Assembly (NCBI GenBank): GCA_963717765.1
Contig: CAVQWX010000002.1
Span: 1-64,000, forward strand
Direction: 5' to 3'
DNA length: 64,000 nucleotides
Source: JACDER01 sp963717765
GTDB lineage: Bacteria; Actinomycetota; Thermoleophilia; Gaiellales; Gaiellaceae
A model generated the notes under the pieces. The model ran no database searches. It was not told the DNA's origin and worked only from the letters and a program-made list of their open reading frames with translations. The number at the start of each line of letters is the position of its first letter. Within the stretch, counting starts at the first letter, position 1. Below are positions 11,459-20,524 of this stretch, piece by piece. Position numbers and translations under genes: made by a program.

Positions 11459-11699
11459 GGGAGGAAGCGAAATCGCTCGAGACCTCCTCCTCGGTCACAC
11501 CGAGAGCTTCACGCTGCGCCCTGATCTGGTCGGTCAGGCGGAGGAAGATCTCGCGCCGCACGTCCTCGGGAAGCTCGGGACCTTCCCACGGTAGGAAGAA
11601 CCCGGCCGGGCGACCTTCTCGGGTCACCAGGATGACGTCGTCCGAGCGGAACATCTCGCTCGCCCGATCACGAAAGTTTCGGACAGTTACGACTCGCAT
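11445..11699 (-). CDS. Phd/YefM-type antitoxin
   Basis: Antitoxin of 84 codons. VRNFRDRASEMF and VILVTREGRPAGFFLP match the DNA-binding N-terminal fold of Phd/YefM proteins, which repress their own operon and neutralise the toxin through the C-terminus. The tail (PEDVRREIFLRLTDQIRAQ and on) is helical. The last codons (RRRR, then TGA) overlap the first PIN toxin codons in another frame. An imperfect palindrome touching the start codon is the likely autoregulatory operator. The pair lies between the two adnB copies. Confidence 0.75.
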   Translation of the reverse strand: MRVVTVRNFRDRASEMFRSDDVILVTREGRPAGFFLPWEGPELPEDVRREIFLRLTDQIRAQREALGVTEEEVSSDFASSRRRR

Positions 11700-11720
11700 G
11701 TGATCACTCTAGTGACCACA
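11699..11720. promoter_or_regulatory. Imperfect palindrome, likely TA operator
   Basis: TGTGATCACT and AGTGACCACA form 10-bp arms around a 2-bp centre with one mismatch. The palindrome abuts the antitoxin start codon, as expected for a Phd-type autorepressor site. Confidence 0.5.
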
Positions 11721-11767
11721 TCATACTATCACGCTGCCGCTCTGCGGCGGTCCATGGATACCGAGCG

Positions 11768-14645
11768 TCAGCCGAAGGAGCGAAGCCGCGGCCCCGAGGC
11801 GATGAGGATGGACTCCAGGTCGATCGACGGGTCCGGCTCTCGCTCTCGACCTTCGCGGAGGAGGAGCCAGTGAGCCTGCGCGTCGTGGTTCCAAATCTCG
11901 GAGACGGCTCTTGCGTAGATCGCGAGCTGCAGCGGATCCGGGCTCGCTTGCGCCCGTCTTGTAGTCGACGATCTCCCACGATGCCGTCCTCGCGCTCGAA
12001 GATCGCGTCGATCCGGCCCGCGACTGACAGGCCCTCGCCGAGGTAGAGCGTGAACGGCTGCTCCGTCATCAGCGGCGTCATCTTCGCGAAGCGGCTCGCT
12101 CAGGAAGTTCTGCCACATCTGCTCCGCGCTCACGCCGCCGCCGTCGCCGCGGCGCTCGCCGACGTCGAGGTCGTACGGCTCCTCGTCCTCCGGCGGCGTC
12201 GACAGCGCGACGCCGCCGCGCGCGTGCTCTTCGATCCGGCGATGGAGCTCGATTCCGAGCTGCGCGGCCGGCGACGGCGGCATCGGCACTCGGCGGACGT
12301 AGCGCCAGTAGAACTCCTCCTCGTCGCGCAGGAACGTCAGCAGCGCCGTCACCGAGATCACGCTCGGGCAGCGCCAGCGCGCGGCCTTCGGCCGCGCTCG
12401 CTGGACCTGCTCGAGCCGCTCCAGCACAGGCTCGATCCGCGCGATTTCGGCCGGGTCCGGCGAGGTGAGGGGCACGACGGCACGGGCGCGGTCGGCGACG
12501 CCGCTGCCCTCGGGATGCGGGTTCTCCTCCGGGCACGGCGCGTCGCCGGTCAGCCGCACGAGCCCGGTCGCGAGCGCCTCCTCCCAGAAGATCGACGGCT
12601 CGCGCGCGTCTTCCTGTCCCAGTAGAACCACGCCCGCGACAGCACGAGCCGCCGCTTCGCGCGCGTGACCGCGACGTACATCAGCCGCCGCTCCTCCTCG
12701 GCCTTCAGGCGCTCGAGGTTCTCCTTCGTCTCCGGCCCCAGGAACGCCGCGTCGCCGCGCAGCGCGAACGGCAGGCGCCACCACTTGCTCCGCCGGGTTC
12801 TCGCTGCTGCCGCTCGCTCGGCATCACGCCCTTCGGCAGCCCGGGGACGAAGACGACGTCCCACTCGAGCCCCTTCGCGCGGTGCATCGTGATCAGCCGG
12901 ACGGCGTTCTCCTCGGCCGCGCGGATCTCGTCGTCGTCCTGCGGCGACTCCTCGATCGAGTCGAGGTAGGCGACGAAGCCCGCGAGGTCGCTCGAGCCGG
13001 CGACGGGCTCGAACCCGGCCGCGACGTCGCGCAGCCGCGCGAGGTGGCGCAGCGAGACCTCCGCCTCCGGATCGGGGGACGCGGCGAGCTCGCGCGCGAG
13101 CCCCGTCCGCCGCGCGACCTCGCCCACGAGGTCGGCGAGCGAGACGCGTCCGGCCGCCTCCGCGAGCTCGCGCCAGACGCGGCGGAAGTCCTCGACGCGC
13201 GCCCGTGCCTCGTCCGACAGCTCCTCGATCTCGTCGCAGGACGCGATCGCGTCCACGATCGCGTACGGCAGCAGGAACTCCTCGCCGTAGCGGCGCCGCG
13301 GCATGCTGCCAGTTCTTCTGGCGCGCGTGCTTCGCCAGGAAGTACAGGTCGCGGCGGCTCAGGCGGTATGCCGGGCCCAGCAGAATGCGCGCGAGCGAGA
13401 TGTTGTCGCCCGGGTTCGACCAGCAGCTGCAGCCACGCCGACACGTCGAGGATCTCGGGCCGGCCCCAGAAGCCGCCGAGGGTGTCCACCTCCGCCGGGA
13501 CGCCGCGCTCGACCAGCGCGCGGTAGATCGGGTCGAGCTCGTCGCGCTTGCGGACGAGGACGGCGTACTGGCTCCACGGCGCGCCGCGCCGCGGCGATCC
13601 GATCCGCGATTCCCGCCGCTTCGTCCAGCTCGTGCGCGGCGACGAAGCCCTCGATCTCGGCCTGCGGCTCGTGGTCGAGCGCCTGCAGCGGCTTCCGCTC
13701 CCAGCCTCCAGCTCGAACGGCGCGATCAGCGCGTTCGCGAGGTCGAGGATGTTCTGGCCGCGAGCGGAAGTTGACCGAGAGCGTCTCCGTGCGCGCGCCG
13801 GGGAAATCGTCGCCGAACCCGGCCATGTTGAAGATGGTCGCGCCGCGCCACCCGAAGATGCCCTGGTCCACGTCGCCGACGGCGCAGACGAGCTCGGCCT
13901 CTCCCGCGATGAGCTTGACGAGCTCGCGCTGGGCGACGTCCGTGTCCTGGTACTCGTCCAGGAAGACGTAGCGGAAGCGCTCGCGCAGCCGCTCGAGAAT
14001 CTCGGGCTGTCGCTGCAGCAGCCAGACGGCGAGGCCGATCTGGTCGCCGTAGTCGATCGCGTTCCGCTCGCGCTTCAGCCGCGCGTAGGCCTCGATCGCG
14101 TCGAGCGCGTCCAGCCGCTGGAGGTTGACGTCGTCGCGTGCGCGCTCGGCACCAGCGCGCGCAGCTCGCCGATCGTGACCATGTGGCGCTGCATCTCGTC
14201 GTGCAGCGCCTTCAGGTTCCCGAGGAAGTACGGGATCCACTTCATCTCCAGGTGCGGCGAAGGCGACGTGGTCGAGCGCCTCGTTCAGGAGCTGCCACTC
14301 GCGCGCGTCGTCGAGCAGCGTCGCCTCGGTGTCGAGCCCGACGCGCACGGCGTGCTCGCGGATGATCCCGGCGGCGAAGGCGTGGTAGGTCTGGACGGTG
14401 ATCGCGTCCGCGTCGATGTCCGTCGCGGGCGTGGAAATGGTCGAGCACGCGGCGGCGCATCTCCTCGGTCGCGTCCACGGTGAACGTGAGGCAGAGGATG
14501 TGGCCGGGCTGGACGCCGCGCTCGATCAGCTCGACGATCGCGAGGCGCAGCGTGTCGGTCTTGCCCGTGCCCGCGCCGGCGGCGATCCGGAGCGGGCCGG
14601 AGAGCTGCGGCCAGGATCTCGCTGCTGCTCGGGCGTCGGGCTCAC
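11768..14645 (-). CDS. AdnB-like UvrD helicase / RecB nuclease, frameshifted
   Basis: Second subunit of an AdnAB-like DNA-end resection motor-nuclease. Start GTG 14645 overlaps the stop of the upstream adnA-like gene. Motifs in order: GAGTGKTDTLRLA (Walker A, about 14560), TVDATEEMRRRV, YVFLDEYQDTDVAQRELVKL (about 13950), AVGDVDQGIFGWRGATIF (13860), TLSVNFRSR, then RLITMHRAKGLEWDVVF (12880), RRLMYVAVTRAKRRL (12670) and a nuclease with LGIELHRRIEEH, GRIDAIFERED and DYKTG. About 960 aa if repaired, similar to mycobacterial AdnB. Roughly ten single-base breaks, for example near 12605, 12790, 13305, 13410, 13570, 13710, 14160, 14260, 14430 and 14600. Comparison with the truncated copy shows several are extra or missing single bases here, such as near 12789. 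Gene order (adnA then adnB) matches mycobacteria; the AdnB name is by analogy. Confidence 0.78.
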
Positions 14646-17443
14646 ACCGGCACCTCGCCGTGGTGGCGCGGGCAGATCGACTTGAACTGGCAGAAGTCGC
14701 AGTCGGCGTCGGGGGAATACTCGAAGTGCTCGGCGGCGATCTCGCGGATCGAGCGCGCGGATGCCGCTCTCGGGTCGTGTCGCAGAGCGCGGAGTCGACG
14801 TCGCGGCCGCGGTGGGCAAGCTGGCCGTAGACGGGATCGCAGTCGGGATAGAGGTAGTCGATGCGGCTGCACCTCGCCGAGCTCGGCGAGCGCCGGATCC
14901 TCGACGAACGCGAGCGCGTACAGCGCGAGCTGGAGATCCTCCACCGCCTCCTTCTGCGTCATCGCCTTCTTCGAGCTCTTGTAGTCGATGAGGCGGAGAC
15001 TTCCGTCGTCGAGCCGGTCGGTGCGGTCGATGCGGCCGCGGACGGTGGACGAGTCGAGATCGAAGGCGAAGCGCTGCTCGACGGCGAGTATGTCGGCGTC
15101 GAGGCCGGGTGCGACGGCAAATTCCCAGTAGCGCTGCAGCATGCGGTCGAGGCGCGCGCGGAACTCGACCTCGAGCGCGCGCGGCGTGATGCAGCCCTCG
15201 CGCCACTCCTCGGCCGCCAGCTCGAACAGCCGCTCGCGCGTCTGCGGCTCGTTCCGCTCTGGGTCGTGGAATGCCTCGAGGACGTCGTGCAGCGCCGAGC
15301 CGAGAACGAGGTTCGGGCCGGTCGGCCGGACGAGCTCGAGCAGCGAGCCGTAGTAGTACTGGAGCGGGCAGTTCTCGTACGGCGTGATGCTGGACGCCGA
15401 GGTGGGGAGGCCGCCGGCGGGCAGCATCGGGTTCGGGTTCGGCGTCTCGGGGATGTCGCGCCAGCCCTGGTCGCCGCCGCCGGCTCGTCGGAGCGCGATG
15501 CGCGCTTCGTCCGCCGAGACGAACTCGTCCGCCGTCGGCGGGCGGCGTCGAGGAAGCGCTCGACCTCGAGGTAGAAGCGCGAGAGCGCGCGGCCGGCCTG
15601 CTCGCTTCCCTCCTCGGTGGCGGTCAGGACGACGCGGTCGCGCGCGCGGGTGAGCGCGACGTAGAAGAGGCGGCGCTCCTCCTCGAGCGCGCGCCTGCGC
15701 CCGCTCGGTCTCGCTCAGCTCCTCGCGCGCGAAGCTCCGCGGTCGAAGAGCGAGTACTGCGAGCGCCCGAGCGCGGGGAAGCGGCCCTCGACGAGGTCGC
15801 AGATGAAGACGCAGTCCCACTCGAGCCCCTTGGCCGCGTGGACGGTCAGCAGCGCGACCGCGTCCTCGGGGAGGCTCGAGCGGCTGGGGAGCCAGTCCTC
15901 GTCCGCCAGCTCGCCTGAGCGGAAGGCGGCGGGGAACGTCGGCGAGCGTCGCCGTCGAACTCGTTCGCCGCGTCGGAGAGCTGGCGTGACGGCCTCCAGC
16001 TCTTCCACGTCTTCGGGAGTGGGCTCGGAGCCGGGGCCGACGCGCTCCTGGAGGCCGCGGAAGTAGTCGAGCGCGCTCCAGAGCGCGTAGACCGCGCCGC
16101 CGGCGCTCCGCTGCCGCTGGACGATCGCGAGCGCGCGGAAGAACGGGTCGAAGCCGCCGTCGTCTCGGAGCGCGCCGTAGATCGTCCGCTCGACGCGGCG
16201 GAAGCGGCGCAGCTCGAGCGCGTCCGCGCCGAAGAGCGGCGAGGCGAGGACGCCGAGCGCGCGCTCGCCTTGCTCCGGCGTCCACTTATCGCTGGACGCG
16301 AGCTCGATAAGCGTCACTAATGCATCCACCGTCGGGTGGAGCGGCGCGGCGAGCGGCGCGTAGTACGGGACGCCGTGCGCGCGCAGGGCGTAGGCGAGCC
16401 GCGGGCCGAGCGAGCGGAGGGAGCGGGCGAGGATCGCGATCTCGCCGAGCGGCGTTCCGTTCAGGCGGAGGCGCGCGACCTCGCGCGCGATCCAGTCCGC
16501 TTCCTCGGAGACCTGGCGGAACGTGCGGCCGGTGAGCGTGGCCGGGCGGTCGTCGGCGGGCTCGAGCTCCTTGTCGCGGTGCGTCTCGACGTTCAGGCGG
16601 ATGACATCCAGCGCGGCCTCGACGATCTTCGGCGCCGAGCGGTAGTCGATCGGGAGCGGGTACTGCGCCGCGCCGGTCCAGCGGCTCTCGAAGCGGAGCG
16701 CGTTGTCGATCTCCGCGCCGCGGAAGCCGTAGATGGACTGGTCCTCGTCGGCGACGCAGAAGACGTTGCGGTGGTCGCGGCCGAGCAGCTCGAGCATGCG
16801 CTCCTGCGCGACGTTCGTGTCCTGGTACTCGTCCACGAGGATGTGGCGGAACTGCTGGCGAGGTGCGGCGCGTCTCTTCGTCCTCGAGCAGCTGACGGCG
16901 CGCCGCTGGAGCCCGCCGTAGTCGGTGAGGCCGGCGGCCGCGAGGCTTTCGACGTAGGTTCGTTGGACGGGGGCGAGCTCGTGGTCGGGTGTCGTCCAGG
17001 TACTCGTCGCAGAGGGAGGCGAAGGCGAGTGCTTCCTGGACGAGGCTGCGCGTGGGGGAGAGGCCGAGGTTGCCGTGTTGCGTCGAGCGCCTCGCGCATG
17101 GCGCGCTCGCGCTCGGCCGCTCGCGCGATGCGGACGTCCCCGCGTGAGCCGGTAGGCGAATCCGTGGAAGGTCGTGACGGGAAAGGTGGCGTAGCAGCGG
17201 CGGATGCGGTCGGCGATGCGGTCGGCGAGCTCGCCGGCGGCCTTGCGCGAGAAGGTGAGGACGAGGATGCCGGGGTCGGCGGGGTCGGTCAGGAGGCGCG
17301 CGGCGCGCTCGACGATGACGCGGGTCTTGCCGGAGCCCGGGTCCGGCGAGCACGATCGCGGGGCCGTCGTCATGGGCGACGGCAGCCTGCTGGTAGGAGT
17401 CGAGCTCGGACACTGCTTCGAGAGTCGCCACAGTTGGCTCCAA
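14642..17443 (-). CDS. AdnA-like UvrD helicase with Fe-S RecB nuclease, frameshifted
   Basis: First gene of the helicase-nuclease operon. Motifs: LDSYQQAAVAHDDGPAIVLA leading to GPGSGKTRVIVERAA (17340), LTFSRKAAGELADRIADRIR, HILVDEYQDTNVAQERMLEL (about 16820), CVADEDQSIYGFRGAEIDNA (16740), LLTVHAAKGLEWDCVFICDL (15830). The C-terminal nuclease has SALHDVLEAF, VRGRIDRTDRLDD and LRLIDYKSSK (about 14990), with one Cys in PYENCPLQYYY and three in CDFCQFKSICP at the very end. Four such cysteines are the hallmark of AddB/AdnA-type Fe-S nucleases. About 930 aa. Seven or more frame breaks, including near 14860, 15555, 15700, 15950, 16870, 16990, 17080 and 17345. TTG 17443 is the longest supported start; GTG codons follow within ten residues. 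Confidence 0.78.
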
Positions 17444-17480
17444 CTCTTACGCAGTTCGGATCCTTGGTACAAGAGAGGAA

Positions 17481-17526
17481 TCAACAAAGTCAACAAAGTC
17501 CACAACCAGTGCTACGCTTTGTGTTG
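17481..17526. promoter_or_regulatory. Tandem 9-mer repeats in divergent promoter region
   Basis: Between the adnA-like gene (minus) and an HTH gene (plus), TCAACAAAG occurs twice in perfect tandem (17481-17489 and 17490-17498). A degenerate third unit (TCCACAACC) follows, and GTTGT forms a facing half-site near 17522. This could be the binding site of the neighbouring HTH protein controlling both directions; it is inference from position only. Confidence 0.35.
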
Positions 17527-17549
17527 TCCAGCAACCCGAGAGGTGAGCC

Positions 17550-17813
17550 TTGACCACCGGGACATTCCTGAGCGTCAGAGAGACAGCACGGATTCTCGGC
17601 GTCCACGAGAACACCGTGCGCAATTGGGAGAAGAAGGGTGTACTCCGCGCCGCCCGGCTACCCGGGAGCGAGTACCGGCGCTTCGACCGCACCGAGATCG
17701 AGCGCATGCGTTCGGAGATGCTCTCCCAGCTCGCACCGGGGTCAGAACGCCCATCGATTCCCCCTCGCCGCCCGCGCCGCGGCCGTCTCGTCCGCGGCGA
17801 CGACGTCGAGTAG
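17550..17813 (+). CDS. MerR/excisionase-type helix-turn-helix protein
   Basis: DNA-binding protein of 87 codons. FLSVRETARILGVHENTVRN is a clear helix-turn-helix of the MerR/excisionase class, followed by the wing (GVLRAARLPGSEYRRF) and the DRTEIERMRSEML helix, then a basic tail. Start TTG 17550 fits the domain boundary; no better start is visible. It lies divergently from the adnA-like operon, 106 bp away, across tandem repeats that could be its operator. A role in controlling that operon is possible but not shown. Confidence 0.7.
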   Translation: MTTGTFLSVRETARILGVHENTVRNWEKKGVLRAARLPGSEYRRFDRTEIERMRSEMLSQLAPGSERPSIPPRRPRRGRLVRGDDVE

Positions 17814-17898
17814 TGCGTCCTCCGCCCTGGCTACGGTCGGGGAATGGCACGTGAGGAGCGACCGGCTGACGAGTTGTACCCCTGACGATGATGCGCGG

Positions 17899-17975
17899 AG
17901 AGCGGCTGCTCGCGATTCTGCTCGGTGAGGCCGTCGGCGCGCTGCGGCCGCTCGGCCTGGATCTGGTCGCGGCCC
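17899..17975 (+). pseudogene. 3'-end fragment of a SEC-C-type gene
   Basis: This stretch reads ERLLAILLGEAVGALRPLGL and continues DLVAA, closely matching the C-terminal end of the SEC-C protein at 19483-19557 (ARLLALLLADAVGALRPLRL then DLAA), with roughly three quarters of the bases identical. No start or upstream part of the gene is present. It lies on the far side of the RHH/PIN module from the intact copy. Confidence 0.55.
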
Positions 17976-17989
17976 AAGGCGCCGGGGAA

Positions 17990-18409
17990 TCAGTCGAGCA
18001 GCGCCAATAGCTCGGCGAGGGTAAGCAGCTCGACCGCGCGCTCCCCGAGCCAGATCCGCAGATCGTCGTCTTCGAGCAGATGCCGATCGCCGGTCACGAT
18101 CGCATCGGCGGCTCCCGCGAGCGCGCTCGCGATTACGGGAACATCGTCCGGATCTCGAGGCTCGACGTCGATGTCGACTTCCGGCAGGTAGGGGGCGAGG
18201 AGGACGAGGAGGTCAGCGACGTGCCGGTCGAGGATTCGATACCGGTCGAGAGAAGGACGGGCAAGGACGCCGGTCAGCTCCTCGGCGAGCCTCCACGATG
18301 CGGAAACTTCGAACTCACGGCGGAGAGCCGCTTGCAGGACTAGCCCGGGCCGGCAGTAGGGATTGATGAGTGCCGAGACCCAGACGTTGGTGTCAACGAC
18401 GACGCGCAG
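17990..18409 (-). CDS. PIN-domain toxin starting at CTG
   Basis: PIN-domain ribonuclease toxin, 139 codons and unbroken. Residues: RVVVDTNVWVSALINP (first Asp), WRLAEELTGVL, DPDDVPVIASALAGAADAIV, then TGDRHLL. The frame is closed upstream by a TGA, and between it and the first strand there is no ATG, GTG or TTG. CTG at 18409 falls exactly where Met is expected (MRVVVDTNVW). The first codons lie inside the antitoxin's last codons in the +1 frame. CTG initiation or coupled reinitiation would keep toxin output low; a single-base sequence error cannot be excluded. Confidence 0.72.
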   Translation of the reverse strand: MRVVVDTNVWVSALINPYCRPGLVLQAALRREFEVSASWRLAEELTGVLARPSLDRYRILDRHVADLLVLLAPYLPEVDIDVEPRDPDDVPVIASALAGAADAIVTGDRHLLEDDDLRIWLGERAVELLTLAELLALLD

Positions 18410-18686
18410 CGCGCTCCGCTCGGACCTCCCGGACGGCCTCCATCACGTCGCGCTCGACCTCGTCCGGATCCCACCGATTCTCGTCGTAGATCCGGCGGCG
18501 CTCGCCGAGCAGGCGATCGAAGCGCTGCTCCCATTCGTCGCGGTCGATGTGCCTGATGCCCTGCTCCTCGATCCAGGAATCGACCGCGTCGCGCACGAGC
18601 TGCGCGACCGGCTTGCCACGCGCGCGACTCAGGGCGCGGAGTGCTGCCAGGCTCCGCTCGTCGAGATAGATGTTCGTGCGCTGCAT
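18393..18686 (-). CDS. Ribbon-helix-helix antitoxin
   Basis: Antitoxin of 97 codons. The N-terminal MQRTNIYLDERSLAALRALS is a ribbon-helix-helix DNA-binding unit; PVAQLVRDAVDSWIEEQ completes it. The acidic helical C-terminus (IYDENRWDPDEVERDVMEAV) is the likely toxin-binding part. It forms an operon with the overlapping PIN gene. A tandem TGTATGA repeat lies just upstream of the start (18690-18703, minus-strand reading) and may be the autoregulatory site. Confidence 0.75.
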   Translation of the reverse strand: MQRTNIYLDERSLAALRALSRARGKPVAQLVRDAVDSWIEEQGIRHIDRDEWEQRFDRLLGERRRIYDENRWDPDEVERDVMEAVREVRAERAARRR

Positions 18687-18689
18687 CGC

Positions 18690-18703
18690 TCATACATCAT
18701 ACA
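18690..18703. promoter_or_regulatory. Tandem TGTATGA repeat upstream of antitoxin
   Basis: Read on the minus strand, TGTATGA occurs twice head to tail, four bases ahead of the RHH antitoxin start. RHH repressors often bind short tandem sites; assignment is by position. Confidence 0.35.
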
Positions 18704-18733
18704 CCGTCCTCAGCTCGCTCATAGGGTGCGCGC

Positions 18734-19558
18734 GTGGCAAGCTCGCGCCTCCCCCGAAACGCTCCGTGTCCGTGCGGGTCCGGGCGCAAGTACAAGCTCT
18801 GCTGCGGGATGACCCGCGACGAGGAACGGCAGCTCGGTCGGTGGGTCGGCGTGCTCGGAGAGATTGCTTTGCTACCGAGCTTGTTTCCGCTCCTCCGGCC
18901 CGACTCCGCCGGGTTCGACCGCTGAGCGAACGGAGTCGCCGCACAGTGGGAGCTCTCGCAGGAGCTGCTCGAGGAGGGCGGTGCCTCCCTCGGCCGGCGG
19001 GAACGCAAACGAATCGCCGGCGGGCACAGACGCGAGTTCCCCCGGGTCTGGGCGGGCCTCGTCGCGGACCTCGGCGAGGAGGAGCTAGCCGAGAAAGCAA
19101 TCGTCATGGGAGCAGTTTCGGCCGGGCTCCGGGAACGAGACCCGCTCGACTCGGCCATGCTCGATCTGATCGGCGCGTGGGCCGGTGAGGATGCGGCCGA
19201 AACGCTTGCGCTTGCCCTCGAGGCCACGGATCTCTGGAGCATCCACGAGGCCTCGCTCGCCGAGGACGCGCTCGGACGGATCCCGGACAGCGCTCTCGAT
19301 GACGACCTCTTCGACGCCGTGATCGACTCGGAGTCCACCCGGCTCGCGACTCGCCGGCACCGACGCCGGCTCGCCGTTCTCGTCGCGAGGCTCCCGGACC
19401 GGCTGCCGAGTGGCGCGCACCCGGCGCCTGCGGCTGCGCTCCTTACGGCGTGTTCCGAGTTCGACGGTCGCGCCGCCGTCCGCGCACGGCTGCTCGCGCT
19501 GCTTCTCGCCGATGCCGTCGGAGCGCTTCGGCCGCTCCGGCTTGATCTGGCGGCATAG
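18734..19558 (+). CDS. SEC-C motif protein with internal TGA
   Basis: GTG 18734 starts a protein whose first residues carry a SEC-C zinc-binding motif (NAPCPCGSGRKYKLCCG), as in SecA tails and many uncharacterised proteins. The same frame continues to 19558, but codon 64 (18923-18925) is TGA. Without it the protein would be 274 aa, with QWELSQELLEEGGASLGRRE after the break and a helical C-terminus ending LRPLRLDLAA. TGA is the normal stop for many genes here, so recoding is unlikely; a Trp codon changed to TGA by mutation or base error fits the reading FDR-stop-ANGVAAQWE. Function unknown. A fragment of a related gene lies at 17899-17975. Confidence 0.65.
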
Positions 19559-19590
19559 GCCGCCGAGTCTGCTGGTCCGGCACAGTCCCC

Positions 19591-19821
19591 GTGACGGACC
19601 TCGCGGAGCTGGACAAGGCCGTCGCAGGCGGCAGTTTCGCCAGCCGGAGCGACGCGCTCCGTGCCGGGCTCAGAGCGGTCCTGCGCGAGCTACGCGAGCG
19701 CGAGATCGAGGAGTCGTACCGGCGCGGATACGGCAAGTACCCACAGGAGGAGTGGATCGGAGAGGTGGGGCTCGCGGCTTTCGAGGCGTGGCACCGGGCC
19801 GAAGGCGGCGACCCGCTCTGA
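19591..19821 (+). CDS. Ribbon-helix-helix (ParD/MazE-like) antitoxin
   Basis: Protein of 76 codons starting at GTG 19591. AELDKAVAGGSFASRSDALR followed by AGLRAVLREL is the helical part of a CopG/ParD-type ribbon-helix-helix domain. The C-terminus (ESYRRGYGKYPQEEWIGEVG) is acidic and flexible. The stop TGA overlaps a CTG from which a MazF-like toxin begins but is lost after about nine residues, so this antitoxin is probably an orphan. Confidence 0.65.
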   Translation: MTDLAELDKAVAGGSFASRSDALRAGLRAVLRELREREIEESYRRGYGKYPQEEWIGEVGLAAFEAWHRAEGGDPL

Positions 19822-19931
19822 ATCGCGGGGACATCTATGAGGTCGCCGTCAGCGATCGCTGGTTGCGCAGCGCGGCCAGCTCGACACGCGCGTCAATGGC
19901 AAGGTGCGGAAGCCAGCGAGATCCTCCGTAG
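19818..19931 (+). pseudogene. MazF/PemK toxin remnant fused to unrelated sequence
   Basis: The frame opens CTG-AAT-CGC and reads LNRGDIYEV, the canonical N-terminus of MazF/PemK mRNA interferases (Met at the CTG). From 19845 the DNA switches to a copy of the middle of the nearby vapC gene in antisense, so the toxin is cut after about nine residues and runs out of frame to a stop near 19931. CTG overlaps the antitoxin stop (CTGA). Confidence 0.55.
19845..19930 (-). pseudogene. vapC internal fragment (duplicate of 20690-20775)
   Basis: About 86 bp nearly identical to the middle of the vapC gene (20690-20775), differing at only a few bases. On the minus strand it would encode the DLGWFPHLAIDARVELAALR region. 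It is joined directly to the mazF remnant on its left. Confidence 0.6.
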
Positions 19932-19997
19932 CCGCTCGATCAGTCCCATCGGTCCATACTGGTTTCGAGTGTCTCGACTTCACAGGGGGAGATGGCA

Positions 19998-20480
19998 ATG
20001 TCAGAGGAGAAGATGATCGACGCGGTGCAAAGCGCACTCGCTCACCACGGGATCGAGGACGAGCTCATCGCCGCCGGGCAGTTCAATCCACGCGGCCACA
20101 CCGGCGGGCTCTTTCTCGGGGCGATCGTCGGCGATGCGGCGGGCGGGATCGGCGGCGAGATCGGCGAGGCTGCCGGCACGGCGGTCGGATCGCTGGCCGG
20201 GATGCACATGGCGGACGCGCGTTCGGGCCTTCCCGCCTTCATGCTGATCGGAGTGTCCGAGCGCGCGGTGTACGGGTTCGCCGGACGCAGCCGGAGCAAG
20301 GAACCGAGCGAGCTCGCGTTCAAGGTTCCGCGCGACAACCTCGACGTCAAGGTCCACCAGCGAGCGAACGTTCGCGTGGTCGAGCTGATCGACAAGGCCA
20401 GCGGCTCGCGTATCGAGCTTGAGGGAAACCGGATGCCGATCACACACTCGAAGGACGTGATCGACGCGCTGACGGGGTGA
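19998..20480 (+). CDS. Hypothetical protein with glycine-rich hydrophobic segment
   Basis: Unrecognised protein of 160 aa. Start ATG 19998 is preferred over 19992 because the Shine-Dalgarno-like AGGGGGA ends seven bases before it. The N-terminus (MSEEKMIDAVQSALAHHGIE) is helical. Residues 35-75 are rich in Gly/Ala (GAIVGDAAGGIGGEIGEAAG), like glycine-zipper membrane segments. The C-terminal half (FMLIGVSERAVYGFAGRSRS, then FKVPRDNLDVKVHQRANVRV) looks like a beta-rich PH-type domain that could report on the cell surface, though that is inference. It stands alone between TA debris, with no operon partner. Confidence 0.65.
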   Translation: MSEEKMIDAVQSALAHHGIEDELIAAGQFNPRGHTGGLFLGAIVGDAAGGIGGEIGEAAGTAVGSLAGMHMADARSGLPAFMLIGVSERAVYGFAGRSRSKEPSELAFKVPRDNLDVKVHQRANVRVVELIDKASGSRIELEGNRMPITHSKDVIDALTG

Positions 20481-20524
20481 GCTAAGGCGTATCGGCTGAG
20501 GCTCTCACGTGCGCACGTCGGGTG

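Noticed and set aside
18734..19558. Genetic-code change (TGA read as Trp) or selenocysteine
   Set aside because: TGA ends many well-conserved genes in the window (binding protein, EgtB, aldo-keto reductase), and no hairpin suggestive of selenocysteine insertion was noticed after 18925.
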